Assembly: GCA_002699585.1 (NCBI GenBank)
Contig: PABP01000014.1
Location: 744,001-808,000, forward strand
DNA length: 64,000 nt
Direction: 5' to 3'
DNA from: Anaerolineaceae bacterium
GTDB lineage: Bacteria; Chloroflexota; Anaerolineae; Aggregatilineales; Phototrophicaceae
A model generated the notes under the pieces. That model saw nothing but the letters and a program-made list of their open reading frames with translations, did not search any database and was not told the origin of the DNA. Position 1 is the first letter of the stretch; each line of letters opens with the position of its first letter. Made by a program: the position numbers and the translations under genes. Of this stretch, positions 18,214-27,261 are shown one piece after another.

Positions 18214-18579
18214 ATGACAAAACGCAAAAATGACGAATCTACCTATAGTCCGGCGCTGTTGATTCTGCTGCTGGTGCTGCTGTGGCTGTTTGCAGGTAGC
18301 TTCCTGGGTGGCATTGTCCCTCTGCTATGGAAATTGCTGCTATGGGTAGCGACCGGTGCCATCACAGGCTATATCGTGCGCGGCAGCAGCTACGACCTGC
18401 TCAAGAATGTGCTGCTCGGCGTGGCTGGGTCCATCCTTGGTTCGGCGCTGGTGCGCTTTTTCGGCCTGTGGTTTTTGTATCAGATTCCGATGGTCGGTGT
18501 GCTGGCCGTTGGCGTTCTCGGTGCCGTGACCCTCGTCTATGGCATGCGCCTGTTTGTCGATAACAGCTTCGCCCGTTAA
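18214..18579 (+). CDS. GlsB/YeaQ/YmgE-type small membrane protein
   Basis: A 121-aa integral membrane protein with four hydrophobic segments. The pattern GAITGYIVRG (about 48-57) then LLKNVLLGVAGSILGSAL (about 62-80) matches the transglycosylase-associated / GlsB family stress-response proteins, which have glycine-rich helices of this type. The C-terminal part adds two further segments (MVGVLAVGVLGAVTLVYG), longer than the usual 85-aa family member. Role in envelope stress is known for some members only. The start follows a T-rich stretch without an obvious ribosome-binding site. A fold-back repeat begins about five bases after the stop. Confidence 0.7.
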   Translation: MTKRKNDESTYSPALLILLLVLLWLFAGSFLGGIVPLLWKLLLWVATGAITGYIVRGSSYDLLKNVLLGVAGSILGSALVRFFGLWFLYQIPMVGVLAVGVLGAVTLVYGMRLFVDNSFAR

Positions 18580-18584
18580 GGAAT

Positions 18585-18695
18585 CAACCCCTCCCCTAAA
18601 TCTCTCCCCGAATGAGAGGGACCATCTGTAAAACAAGATGGTTTATAGGTAAGGCATCCTTCCTCCTTCGGGGGAAGGACTGAGGATGGGGGTTC
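18585..18695 (-). repeat. Fold-back repeat, copy 3 of 5
   Basis: Reverse-orientation copy. Ends TCAACCCC and GGGGGTTCA are near-perfect inverted repeats. The CCTTCCTCCTTCGGGGGAAGG hairpin is intact, and the second hairpin is CTCTCCCC-GAAT-GAGAGGG. Begins about five bases behind the stop codon of the upstream gene. Confidence 0.8.
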
Positions 18696-18831
18696 AAGAC
18701 CAGCAAATAGCTGGTCTTTTTCTTATCGCTGTTTATCTCTATTTCTCTCAAACATCGGCCTTTCTCGGATTTTCCCTTTGTGAACCCCGTCACATTGTCT
18801 AAAATGCTCATACGTTATTCAGCCACAGTGT

Positions 18832-18860
18832 TTGACCAAGTTCCTTACGGTAGGTAAACT
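18832..18860 (+). promoter_or_regulatory. Sigma-70-type promoter candidate for the pdh operon
   Basis: TTGACC (18832-18837), 17-base spacer, TAAACT (18855-18860). It lies about 130 bases upstream of the E1 alpha start and is the best-fitting pair in the gap. Confidence 0.6.
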
Positions 18861-18988
18861 TAAGAGTGCGTCTACCGCTGCCATGCATCGTTACCAGATC
18901 GCAAGCAATGAGTTGGCAGAATTTATCTATACACATTTGATTGCAATCGAATCGGTGCTGGCATAGCGAACATATTGAGGAGACCTTA

Positions 18989-19972
18989 ATGGCACGTTTG
19001 AATAAAGAAACGCTGGTGGATTGGTACCGCCAGATGGTGCTAACCCGCGAATTTGAAGAGACTTGCTACCAGCTCTATACCGAAAAGCGCATTACGGGCG
19101 TGTATTTACACCTGTATAGCGGCCAGGAAGCGCTGGGTACGGGTGCGATTGGCAACATGGAAATTGGCAAAGATCATATTATTACCGCCTACCGCGATCA
19201 TGGTATCGGCCTCATGCTGGGCATGGACCCCAAGGTGCTGATGGCCGAGATGATGGGCCGTGTTGATGGTAGCAGTGGCGGCAAGGGCGGGAGCATGCAC
19301 CTGGCCTCACGCAAGCTGAATTTCTGGGGTGGTTACGCCATCGTCGGCGGCCATTTGCCACTGGCGGCAGGCATCGGCCTGGAAGCCCAATATAATGAAA
19401 CCGGGGCTTTCGTCGTCTCCTTCGTGGGGGATGGTGCCTCGAATAATGGCTACTTCCATGAATCGCTGAACCTGGCGGGTGTCTGGGATTTGCCAGTCAT
19501 CTGGATCATTGTCAACAACGGCTTCGGCATGGGGACCGCCACCGACCGTGCAGCCGGTAACGTCAATTTGCACGAACGCGCCCTCAGCTACGGCATCAAA
19601 GATATGGGCCGGGTCGATGGCCAGGACGTTATGGCTGTTTACGAAAAAGTCAATGAAGCCGCCCAGCATGTCTGGTCCGGCAAAGGCTCCGTGCTGATCG
19701 AAGCGATTACCTATCGCTATCGTGGGCATGGCGTCAGCGACAAGCAGTACGATACCGCCTTCGCTGAAGAACTGGCCGAGTGGAAAGAAAACAAAGATCC
19801 CATCGTTTTGTTCCGCCGCCACCTGGAAGACAAATACAAAGACATCAGCGGCGAACTGGATGACATCCACGAAAAGCAGAAAGAAATCGTCGCTGAAGCC
19901 GTCGAATTCGCTGAGAACAGCCCCTTCCCGGATACGGAAGAACAGCTTTACGCCAACGTCTACGTCGAGTAG
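18989..19972 (+). CDS. pdhA: Pyruvate dehydrogenase E1 component, alpha subunit
   Basis: A 327-aa thiamin-diphosphate-dependent subunit. The start MARLNKETL follows a good GAGGAGA ribosome-binding site; an upstream in-frame ATG at 18941 was rejected. The TPP motif GDGASNNGYFHESLN ends in NN (IIVNN) about 30 residues later, as expected. LYSGQEALGTGA and TAYRDHG are the usual E1 alpha blocks and GGSMHLASRK marks the phosphorylation-loop region. With the beta subunit it decarboxylates pyruvate and acetylates the E2 lipoyl group. A branched-chain keto acid or acetoin substrate cannot be fully excluded. Confidence 0.93.
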   Translation: MARLNKETLVDWYRQMVLTREFEETCYQLYTEKRITGVYLHLYSGQEALGTGAIGNMEIGKDHIITAYRDHGIGLMLGMDPKVLMAEMMGRVDGSSGGKGGSMHLASRKLNFWGGYAIVGGHLPLAAGIGLEAQYNETGAFVVSFVGDGASNNGYFHESLNLAGVWDLPVIWIIVNNGFGMGTATDRAAGNVNLHERALSYGIKDMGRVDGQDVMAVYEKVNEAAQHVWSGKGSVLIEAITYRYRGHGVSDKQYDTAFAEELAEWKENKDPIVLFRRHLEDKYKDISGELDDIHEKQKEIVAEAVEFAENSPFPDTEEQLYANVYVE

Positions 19973-20015
19973 ATGGTGCCGACTAGAGACTTAAGACAAC
20001 AGGAAAAGAGAAACT

Positions 20016-21002
20016 ATGGCAACCAAAAATCTACCGATGCGCGAAGCTCTACGGCAGGCCCTCCTCGAAGAGATGCGCCGCGATGAGCGCGTCTTCGTCA
20101 TGGGTGAGGAAGTCGGCCAGTGGCAGGGTACCCACCGCGTCACGCGTGGCTTTATTGAAGAATTTGGCGAAAAGCGCGTGCGTGATACTCCCATCAGCGA
20201 GATGGTCATCGGCGGTGCAGCCGTCGGTGCAGCGATGGCTGGCTTGCGCCCCGTCGCCGAATTCATGACGATTAACTTTGCTTTCCTGGCGCTGGATGCC
20301 CTGATTAACCATGCCGCCAAGATTCACTATATGTTCGATGGTATGTTCAAAGTGCCGGCGGTTTTCCGCGCGGCCACTGGCTGGGGCGACCAGGCGACTG
20401 CTACCCACAGCCACATGCCAGAACCCATTTTCGCTCATTTCCCAGGTATGTACGTGGGTTCGCCCTCCAACAGTGCTGATGCCTACGGCATGCTCAAGGC
20501 CTCCATCCGCGATGAGAACCCGGTGCTCTTCACCGAGTCCATTGGCCTGTATGGCCGTCCCGGCCCGATGCCAGAGGACGAAAGCGGCGACTATGTGCTG
20601 CCGATAGGCAAGGGTAATGTCGTGCAGGAAGGCACCGACGTCAGCATCTTCACCTATGCACGTGGCGTCGAATGGGCCAAGCAAGCGGCCCGCACCCTAT
20701 CGAAAGATGGCGTCAGCGTGGAAATTGTCGATTTGCGCTGGCTGCGCCCGCTGGATACCGACATTATCTTCGAGAGCTTCAAGAAGACCAATCGTGCGGT
20801 CATTGTGGAAGAAAGCCTGCCGATGTACAGTTTCGGTAGCGAGCTGGCCGCACAGATTCAAGAAAATTGCTTTGACTACATGGATGCTCCCATCAAGCGC
20901 GTGTCAGCCGCCGATGTGCCGCTGCCCTATTCCAAATATCTGGAATTGATGGCGCTGCCGGATGAGGACAAAGTCGTCTCTGCCGTGAAGGAGATTATCT
21001 AA
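20016..21002 (+). CDS. pdhB: Pyruvate dehydrogenase E1 component, beta subunit
   Basis: A 328-aa transketolase-like subunit that pairs with E1 alpha. It opens MATKNLPMREALRQALLEEM and shows RVFVMGEEVGQWQGT near residue 25 (the E1 beta glutamate region), the DTPISEMVIGGAAVGAAM strand and the C-terminal transketolase domain with VEIVDLRWLRPLDTD. The gene follows pdhA by 43 bases, and its TAA overlaps the ATG of the E2 gene (TAATG), showing tight translational coupling. No frameshift or truncation is seen. Confidence 0.93.
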   Translation: MATKNLPMREALRQALLEEMRRDERVFVMGEEVGQWQGTHRVTRGFIEEFGEKRVRDTPISEMVIGGAAVGAAMAGLRPVAEFMTINFAFLALDALINHAAKIHYMFDGMFKVPAVFRAATGWGDQATATHSHMPEPIFAHFPGMYVGSPSNSADAYGMLKASIRDENPVLFTESIGLYGRPGPMPEDESGDYVLPIGKGNVVQEGTDVSIFTYARGVEWAKQAARTLSKDGVSVEIVDLRWLRPLDTDIIFESFKKTNRAVIVEESLPMYSFGSELAAQIQENCFDYMDAPIKRVSAADVPLPYSKYLELMALPDEDKVVSAVKEII

Positions 21003-22279
21003 TGGCCCAGGACGTAACCCTGACGATGGATGGCATGCTGTTGAACTGGCTGAAAGATGTCGGTGATTCAGTGAGCCAGGGCGATGTTATCGCCGAATTT
21101 GAAGCCGACAAGGCCACCGTCGAGGTCGAAGCACCTGCCGACGGGACCATCCTGTCGCTGATTACAGAAGTGGGTGAGGAAGTCAACGAAGGTTCCGTCA
21201 TCGCCACGATTGGCGCTGATGGCGAATCGGCTGGTTCCGCGCCTGCTAAAGAAGCACCTGCAAAAGAAGAAAAACCCGCTGAAGCCGAAGCGCAGCCGGA
21301 AGCCGCCGCACCGCAGCCGACTAGCAATGGTGCTAGCTCCGGTGCAGATGTCGCCGCCCGCACACCGGATGGCCGCATCAAGGCTTCGCCATTGGCCAAG
21401 AAAGTCGCTGCCGACAAGGGCATCGATCTGGCCCAGATCGCGGGCACTGGCCCTGGTGGTCGCATCGTGCGCGAAGATGTTGAAAACTTCACGCCTGCCG
21501 CTCCCAAGCCAGCCGCCGCCCCGGCCCCCGCGCCGACAGGTGGCACCGTCATCCCCAACAGCTACGGCAAAGTGCCTGAAGGCGACGACATCGAAATTCT
21601 GGACATCAACCGCATGCGCCGTGCCATCGCCGATGGTACCGTTAAGAGCTTCCAGACCACGCCGCACTTCTACATCACCATCGAACTGGATGTTGAACCC
21701 ATGCTGGCCCTGCGCAAGCAGATCAACGCCACGCTGGAAGAAGAGGGTATCAAAGTCAGCGTCAATGACATGATCGTCAAAGCAGTCGCCCTGACGCAGC
21801 GCCAGTTCCCCAACCTGAACACGCATTACTATGGCGATAAAATGGTGCGCCACAAACGCATCAATATTGCGATTGCGGTGGCCCTGCCGAACAATGGCCT
21901 GGTCAATGTGGTTTCGCCAGATGCCGACCAGAAGCCGCTGTCAGAGATGGCCCAGTACCACAAAGAGATGTTCGCTTCCGTGCGCGATGGCAAAATCAAG
22001 CCGGAGCACATCCAGGGTGGGACGTTCCTGGTCAGCAACCTCGGCCCCTACGATGTCGAGAGCTTCGGCTCCATCATCGACCCGCCGCAGTCGGGCGCGT
22101 TGGCCGTCAGTAGCTCGCGCAAGGTCCCGGTCGTCAAGGAAGACGGCACACTCGGTGTCGGTACCCGCATGAAAGTGACCCTCAGCATTGATCACCGTGT
22201 CAGCGACGGCGCCGAAGGCGCGGACTGGTTACAGACCTTCCGTGGCTTCCTTGAAAATCCGATGCGTCTGCTGGTCTAA
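21002..22279 (+). CDS. pdhC: Dihydrolipoamide acetyltransferase (E2) of pyruvate dehydrogenase
   Basis: A 425-aa E2. Domain order: one lipoyl domain (1-78) with lipoyl Lys37 in EADKATVEV; an Ala/Pro/Glu-rich linker (80-118); a peripheral-subunit-binding domain (about 121-160: RIKASPLAKKVAADKG, GTGPGGRIVREDV); a second linker; and the catalytic domain ending with DHRVSDG, where H398 and D402 are the acyltransfer residues. It carries acetyl groups from E1 to CoA and forms the complex core. No lipoamide dehydrogenase (E3) gene follows; a terminator comes 30 bases after the stop. Confidence 0.93.
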   Translation: MAQDVTLTMDGMLLNWLKDVGDSVSQGDVIAEFEADKATVEVEAPADGTILSLITEVGEEVNEGSVIATIGADGESAGSAPAKEAPAKEEKPAEAEAQPEAAAPQPTSNGASSGADVAARTPDGRIKASPLAKKVAADKGIDLAQIAGTGPGGRIVREDVENFTPAAPKPAAAPAPAPTGGTVIPNSYGKVPEGDDIEILDINRMRRAIADGTVKSFQTTPHFYITIELDVEPMLALRKQINATLEEEGIKVSVNDMIVKAVALTQRQFPNLNTHYYGDKMVRHKRINIAIAVALPNNGLVNVVSPDADQKPLSEMAQYHKEMFASVRDGKIKPEHIQGGTFLVSNLGPYDVESFGSIIDPPQSGALAVSSSRKVPVVKEDGTLGVGTRMKVTLSIDHRVSDGAEGADWLQTFRGFLENPMRLLV

Positions 22280-22309
22280 GCGCCGGAATTTACGAATAAC
22301 CTGTGTCAT

Positions 22310-22339
22310 AAATAGAGGGTTCCGGCCCTCTATTTTATT
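22310..22339 (+). terminator. Terminator of the pdh operon
   Basis: AAATAGAGGG and CCCTCTATTT form a perfect 10-bp stem around TTCCGG, followed by TATTT, 30 bases after the E2 stop codon. Confidence 0.92.
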
Positions 22340-22472
22340 TCCTGAGTAACAACTTGTGGGTATAGTGCAATTATGCCTTTAATCCATTTCTTACCAAATC
22401 TGTGACAACGTTAGTGTGATCTTTCAATGTGCTTAGGGGATGCGCGCTACGATGATATTGGAGGAGGTAGAA

Positions 22473-22727
22473 ATGAATTCGACAGATCCGAACACACAAC
22501 AACCAACCAAGAGAAATACAAATGTCATCCTTGGCATTATCGTTGTAATCTTCGTCGCTGCGATTATGCTACTCCTGCTTGGCGATGGCTTGCAGGAAGC
22601 GGTTGATCCTGATTTGGACGGTGAGACCCCCGTCACGCTAGAGGCAACCATCGACAACGAAATGGAAGTCGAAGCCACCGAAGCCGACATGGTAGAGTCA
22701 ACGGCGGAACCGACGCCAAGCGGTTAA
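22473..22727 (+). CDS. Small single-pass membrane protein, hypothetical
   Basis: An 84-aa protein starting MNSTDPNTQQPTKRN, directly after a consensus GGAGGAGG ribosome-binding site; the upstream ATG at 22440 was rejected for that reason. A single hydrophobic segment (VILGIIVVIFVAAIMLLLL, about 20-38) follows a short polar N-terminus, and the rest is a strongly acidic, Thr/Glu-rich tail (EATIDNEMEVEATEADMV). This architecture suggests a membrane-anchored protein with an exposed disordered tail. I recognise no family. A hairpin with T-rich tail lies at about 22767-22815. Confidence 0.65.
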   Translation: MNSTDPNTQQPTKRNTNVILGIIVVIFVAAIMLLLLGDGLQEAVDPDLDGETPVTLEATIDNEMEVEATEADMVESTAEPTPSG

Positions 22728-23036
22728 GGGTTTTGCCTTAACTATTTAATAGATACGCGATATAGTCGGTGGTGCGGGGTGAGAAATCACTCCCCATCAC
22801 CGAATTTTTGTTTTAGACGCATTTTTAGGATGTGTTGTTATTTCCTCGCAGCTACGACAAAGCGCCGCCTTCCCAGACGATTTACCATCAGATGGCTATT
22901 CGTTACGCTCACGATTTTCGGAAATGCTTGGCGCTGTGTCCCGAATTTTTATACATCGATGGATTGTGCCTAGCTGTGAGCTTGTTTTACGATCTATCTC
23001 AAATCCTAGAATCTCAAACCCTAGAAAAGAGGCTTC
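22728..23036. other. Intergenic region, terminator-like hairpin, no gene
   Basis: 309 bases. A nested inverted repeat GGTG...GGGGTGA-GAAA-TCACTCCCC...CACC at about 22769-22801 runs into AATTTTTGTTTT and probably terminates the small membrane protein transcript. Nothing else is recognised before the GAGG ribosome-binding site of the next gene. Confidence 0.5.
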
Positions 23037-23612
23037 ATGATTGACATCCGTACGATTCCGGCTGACGAGCCTGTCAAGCTCATTATTGGGGCAGGCAGCC
23101 AAATGTATCCGGGGTGGATACCGACCCAGAAAGAAGACCTCAACCTGTTGAATCGCCAGGATTGGGTCGAGAGCTTTAGCCAGCGCAAAGTCGATATGTT
23201 CCTGTGCGAGCATGTCTGGGAGCATCTGACTTTGGAAGAGGCCAAGAGTGCCGCCGCCCTGTGCTACGAATTCCTGAAACCTGGCGGTAGTTTGCGCGTG
23301 GCTGTGCCTGATGCCAATTTCCCCGATGCGGACTATCAGCGCATGGTGCATGCCGATGTGCCCCCAGGCCATCCGGCAGAAGATCACAAAACGGCTTATA
23401 CCTATCACAATTTCGTAGATGTGTTTAGCGAAGCGGGTTTTGAAGTCGATTTGCTGGAATACTGCGATGACGAAGGTCGTTTTCACTACAATCAGTGGGA
23501 CATCGAACGTGGCCTGATCTATCGTTCGCTGATGTTTGACCATCGCAACCGGGATGGTTCGCTGGGCTTCGTGTCGCTGATCGTAGATGCCATCAAACCA
23601 TCGGACAATTAG
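23037..23612 (+). CDS. Predicted SAM-dependent methyltransferase (COG4627-like)
   Basis: A 191-aa class I methyltransferase-like protein. The SAM-binding glycine loop is LIIGAGSQMYPGW (residues 15-27), with DLN as the acidic turn after strand 2, then CEHVWEHLTLEEAKSA, a characteristic 'EH.xEHL' motif of this group, and LKPGGSLRVAVPD before the C-terminal domain. This branch is often found with sugar or surface-polysaccharide genes, but none is adjacent here. Preceded by AAGAGGCTTC and followed by a terminator (23661). Substrate unknown. Confidence 0.85.
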   Translation: MIDIRTIPADEPVKLIIGAGSQMYPGWIPTQKEDLNLLNRQDWVESFSQRKVDMFLCEHVWEHLTLEEAKSAAALCYEFLKPGGSLRVAVPDANFPDADYQRMVHADVPPGHPAEDHKTAYTYHNFVDVFSEAGFEVDLLEYCDDEGRFHYNQWDIERGLIYRSLMFDHRNRDGSLGFVSLIVDAIKPSDN

Positions 23613-23660
23613 GCATCTGTCATACGCGTAACAGTCATTTAGCAAAGGCTTTACAAAATC

Positions 23661-23685
23661 GTGAGGGTTATCGCCCTCACTTTTG
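23661..23685 (+). terminator. Terminator after the methyltransferase gene
   Basis: GTGAGGG-TTATCG-CCCTCAC followed by TTTTGTGTTT. Confidence 0.85.
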
Positions 23686-23728
23686 TGTTTAATGAACATA
23701 TCACTGAATCTATGTCAGGGGATAAATC

Positions 23729-24679
23729 ATGCGCCGAATCACACTGTTGTTGTTCATCGTGTGGCTGATGCCAATTCTATCCATCACTGCGCAGGAAGAA
23801 GCTGAATACACCCTGCGTTACGATGGCCTACCGCGCAGCTATGTGCTGCATCTGCCGCCGCAGTATGATGGCGAAACATTGCTACCCGTGGTCTTTGTGC
23901 TGCATGGTGGCGGCGGCAATGCCGAGCACGCCGACTTGATGTCGGACTTTGCGGCTAAGGGCGATGAAGAAGGTTTTATTACCGTGTATCCCAATGGAAC
24001 TGGGCGCTTTAATCGTCAGAATACGCTGCTCACCTGGAATGCAGGCTTTTGCTGTTCCCAGGCCCGTGATAAGAACGTCGATGATGTAGGCTTCTTCGCG
24101 GAATTGATCGACACGCTGTTGGCGACCTATGCCATCGACCCCAACCGAGTGTACGTTACGGGTATGTCCAATGGCGCCATGATGACCCAACGATTGGGTG
24201 GCCAGCTCAGTGACCGTATTGCGGCCATTGCTTCAGTCGCTGGGGCAGCGGGTGGCCAACAAACACCCGAATCGGACCTCATCATGGTGGCTTCGCCCAG
24301 TGATCCCCTGAATGTGCTGCTCATCAACGCGCTTGACGACGAAGCCGTGCCCTATGCTGGCGGTCAGACGAGCCTGGGCACAGTCGGCGAAGAATTCGTG
24401 GTCATCAGCGCCGAGGAAAGTCTCGCGTTCTGGCAGGGAGCTAACGCCTGCCCACCCGATGCGGGTGTCACCAACGTACTGGTCACGGGCATCGCCACTG
24501 AGGAAATCTTTGCCTGCGACTCTGGCGCGGAGGTCGCTCTCGTCACCGCAACCGAAGGTGGCCATTCCTGGCCGGGTAGTGCCCTCGACCGCCGTCGCGG
24601 CGACGATCCCACCCAGGCGCTCAACGCCACAGACATTATCTGGGACTTTTTTGCCAGCCATCTCCAAGTGACTGATTAG
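23729..24679 (+). CDS. Secreted alpha/beta hydrolase, PHB-depolymerase/feruloyl-esterase-like (COG3509)
   Basis: A 316-aa exported esterase. Residues 1-21 are a signal peptide (MRRITLLLFIVWLMPILSIT then AQ). HGGGGNAE near residue 60 forms the oxyanion region, GMSNGAMM near residue 150 carries the nucleophile Ser, and GGHSWPG near residue 276 supplies the catalytic His. These features place it in the polyhydroxybutyrate depolymerase/feruloyl esterase group of the LpqC type. The usual HGTxDxxVPY acid loop is altered to NALDDEAVPY, keeping the Asp residues. It probably hydrolyses extracellular ester substrates such as polyesters or plant cell wall esters; the exact substrate is unknown. Confidence 0.88.
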   Translation: MRRITLLLFIVWLMPILSITAQEEAEYTLRYDGLPRSYVLHLPPQYDGETLLPVVFVLHGGGGNAEHADLMSDFAAKGDEEGFITVYPNGTGRFNRQNTLLTWNAGFCCSQARDKNVDDVGFFAELIDTLLATYAIDPNRVYVTGMSNGAMMTQRLGGQLSDRIAAIASVAGAAGGQQTPESDLIMVASPSDPLNVLLINALDDEAVPYAGGQTSLGTVGEEFVVISAEESLAFWQGANACPPDAGVTNVLVTGIATEEIFACDSGAEVALVTATEGGHSWPGSALDRRRGDDPTQALNATDIIWDFFASHLQVTD

Positions 24680-24707
24680 GTCTTTTTGGCAAGCACAATC
24701 AACCCTA

Positions 24708-24729
24708 GGGGCACGACATATCGTGCCCT
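24708..24729. repeat. Short palindrome GGGCACGA-CATA-TCGTGCCC
   Basis: An 8-bp perfect stem (24709-24716 with 24721-24728), 28 bases after the esterase stop. No strong T-run follows, though it may still end transcription. The same design as the palindrome at 18014-18033, differing in sequence. Confidence 0.5.
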
Positions 24730-24940
24730 GGATCTTGCCTCTTTTGCCAACTCATCCATCATCGACTACAATACGCCGATCAACTCATGTGTAGCTAGGG
24801 TTCCGCTGACCCGTCAGGCCCGGTCCGAGCGCTACGAAAAGCCGCTTTAGTGATATCCTCCGGCAGACACCTGAAGAGCTAAAAGATCAGGGGGGATGGG
24901 TTGGTGTGTATTCACATACCACCAACTAGGAGTACCCCAT

Positions 24941-25801
24941 ATGTCTAACTTCGCTATTGGCCTGGTTTTACTGTCGGCCATCTTCCACGCCTCATGGAAC
25001 TTCATCGCCAAACGCGCCAAAGGTGGCGTCAGCTTCTTATGGTTATTTGGCCTTATAGAAGCGACGCTCTACCTGCCGATTGCCGTCTACATCTTCTCCA
25101 CACAACAAATTGAACTCGACTTTACCAGCGTGTTGTTCATCGTCGGCAGCGGATTTTTGCATTTGCTGTATTTTGTGCTACTCAGTCGCGGTTATCAGGT
25201 CGGGGATTTGTCGCTGGTATACCCGCTGGCACGCGCTATCGGCCCACTGATTTCCACCTTTGCCGCTATTTTGCTGTTCAGCGAGCGCCCGACCCTGCTG
25301 GCCTTCGCTGGCGGTCTGATGATCTGCGGTGGCGTTTTCTGGCTGACGGGCGATCCGCGTAAGTTACGCAGTCATGACGCCTTGCCGGGGATCATATTCG
25401 CTGGCTTGACCGGGTTGGCTATCGCCGCCTATACGCTGTGGGATGCCTACGCTGTCAGCGATCTGGCGATTGCGCCGCTGGTCTTCCAATGGGGATTGGG
25501 CCTGTCACGGTTGGTCATGCTGACGCCCTTCGCCCTGCGCGATTGGCCTTCAGTGAAGGTCGCTTGGCGCGATGATAAATGGAAAGCAGCCTTCGTGGCC
25601 ATCTTTAGCTCGCTGGCCTACATCCTGATTTTGGCCGCCCTGGCCGTTAGCCCGATCAGTTATGTCGCTCCCATGCGCGTCATCAGCACCCTGATCGGTG
25701 TGGCGTTAGGGGCCAGCCTGCTCAAAGAGGGGGATGTGCTGCGCCGTTCGGTCGCGGCGGTCTTCATGGTGATTGGCGTGTTCGCCCTCAGCGTGGGCTA
25801 G
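24941..25801 (+). CDS. EamA/DMT-superfamily transporter
   Basis: A 286-aa drug/metabolite transporter with about ten hydrophobic helices in two EamA halves. The start MSNFAIGLVLL follows TAGGAGTACCCCAT; an upstream in-frame ATG at 24896 was rejected. Halves are marked by FHASWNFIAKRAKGG near residue 20, YPLARAIGPLISTFAAIL at about 88-105 (end of the first half) and PISYVAPMRVISTLIGVALG near 245 (end of the second). Exports or imports small metabolites; no substrate hint. Its stop codon overlaps the stop of the convergent HEAT-repeat gene by four bases. Confidence 0.9.
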   Translation: MSNFAIGLVLLSAIFHASWNFIAKRAKGGVSFLWLFGLIEATLYLPIAVYIFSTQQIELDFTSVLFIVGSGFLHLLYFVLLSRGYQVGDLSLVYPLARAIGPLISTFAAILLFSERPTLLAFAGGLMICGGVFWLTGDPRKLRSHDALPGIIFAGLTGLAIAAYTLWDAYAVSDLAIAPLVFQWGLGLSRLVMLTPFALRDWPSVKVAWRDDKWKAAFVAIFSSLAYILILAALAVSPISYVAPMRVISTLIGVALGASLLKEGDVLRRSVAAVFMVIGVFALSVG

Positions 25802-27261
25802 TTCTGGTGATGCGCCAGCCAGTGGGCGATGGTTGCCATGGCGGCGTGGTTGCCGATGGCGTTCAGCGCTTGCAGCACATAGCGCGCCATGACCTCGTCT
25901 TCTTCGTTCAGCCGGATTTGTAACGTGGCCAGCGCCCGTTCGTCCGGCTGCTGAATCAGGGCGATCAACGCGCCACTGCGCACCAGCATTTCCTCATCAC
26001 TGAGCGCCGCCAACACCACCTGGAAGGCCTCAGCTTCCCGCTGAATACGCCATAGGGCCAGGGCTGCGCCATTGCGCACGCGCAGGTTTTTGCTGTTGAG
26101 GGCCGGTTGCAGCAGGGGAACAATAGGCTTACCAATAGCGACCAGCGCCGCGACCGCTTGGCTCCAGACGCCGGGGTCGGCATCTGCCAGGGCCATCATG
26201 AGCGCCGGACCCGCTTCTGCACGGGCGATTTGCCCCAGGGCGCGCACAGCCGGTTGCCGCACTTTGACCAGCTTATGCTGTAACGCCTCGCTCAGTTGCG
26301 GGATTGCTGGTGGACCGATTTCTGCGAGTTGGGCGACGGCGGCATCGACCATTTGCTTGTCACCCTGCACAAAGACGCCAATTAGGCGCTTGATTTGATA
26401 CGGACGCAATTTTTCCGCAGCGAGGGGTCGCCAGTGTTCAACGGCTTTTTGGGCATCGTCGGTGCTGATTTGCAACAGCGCTTCGGCGGCATACTGGCAC
26501 ACGAACACATGCGAACTCTGTTGGCTGGCGACCTCAGCGTAGTCCTCTAATAAGGCTATCAACGCCGGGACCATCTGCGTATCGCCTGTCAGTTCTCCCA
26601 AGGAACCAAGCGCCCAGGCGGCTTTGCTTCGCACTTCCGACGATGCATCACGCAGCAGCGCCATGACGGGTTCAATTGCCTGCGGATGGGCCAGTTCACC
26701 GAGTGCCCAGGCCCCGTTAGCGCGTAAACTTGCCTCTTTGGATTGCAATAAGCTCAGTAGCGGATGGAGTGCCCGTTCGTCACCGATGGCACCGAGTGCC
26801 CAGGCGGCATTGCTGCGCGTCGTAACGTCATCATGATCGAGCAGTTCCAGCAGCGGATCGACTGCACGGGCATCGCGGCTGGCGCCCAGTACGTATATCA
26901 CGCGGTTGCGTACCCAATTAGCCGGATCATCCAGCGCGTCAATCAATGGGCCGATGGCGCGTTCATCCCCAATTTGGGCCAGGGCGGCAGCCGCCCGTTC
27001 GCGCACGATGTCCTGTTCATCTTGCTGCAAGCGCTCAATCAAAGTATCGACCGCCTGCGTAGCTTTGTTCGTACCCAGTCCGGTAGCCGCATTCGCTCGA
27101 ACGGTGCTGTCAGCATCGGATAGGGCAGCTAATAATGGCTCAATGATGCGCTCGTCTTTGATGCTGCTGAGGGCAATCGCGGCTTGTTGCCGCTGGCTGG
27201 GGTCATTGCCCTGGAGCAGGGCAAGCAGCGTGTCGATATTGGGCTGGTCGGTGGGCATCAT
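25798..27261 (-). CDS. HEAT-repeat protein (long)
   Basis: A 487-aa protein consisting almost wholly of HEAT/PBS-lyase-like repeats of about 31 residues (for example DERIIEPLLAALSDADSTVRANAATGLG and DERAIGPLIDALDDPANWVRNR). About 13-14 repeats cover the length. No signal peptide or enzymatic domain is visible, so it is probably a cytosolic scaffold. Its ATG overlaps the TGA of the preceding HEAT gene (ATGA), so the two are translationally coupled. It is the last gene of a four-gene minus-strand cluster. Confidence 0.88.
   Translation of the reverse strand: MMPTDQPNIDTLLALLQGNDPSQRQQAAIALSSIKDERIIEPLLAALSDADSTVRANAATGLGTNKATQAVDTLIERLQQDEQDIVRERAAAALAQIGDERAIGPLIDALDDPANWVRNRVIYVLGASRDARAVDPLLELLDHDDVTTRSNAAWALGAIGDERALHPLLSLLQSKEASLRANGAWALGELAHPQAIEPVMALLRDASSEVRSKAAWALGSLGELTGDTQMVPALIALLEDYAEVASQQSSHVFVCQYAAEALLQISTDDAQKAVEHWRPLAAEKLRPYQIKRLIGVFVQGDKQMVDAAVAQLAEIGPPAIPQLSEALQHKLVKVRQPAVRALGQIARAEAGPALMMALADADPGVWSQAVAALVAIGKPIVPLLQPALNSKNLRVRNGAALALWRIQREAEAFQVVLAALSDEEMLVRSGALIALIQQPDERALATLQIRLNEEDEVMARYVLQALNAIGNHAAMATIAHWLAHHQN

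Larger units (their letters stand above)
18580..18988. other. Intergenic region: fold-back repeat and pdh promoter
   Basis: 409 bases between the small membrane protein and the pyruvate dehydrogenase operon. It holds repeat copy 3 (18585-18695) and a promoter candidate (18832-18860). The leftward frame at 18596-18811 lies mostly inside the repeat and is not a gene. Confidence 0.6.

Noticed and set aside
18596-18811. Minus-strand frame of 71 codons
   Set aside because: It lies mostly within fold-back repeat copy 3.
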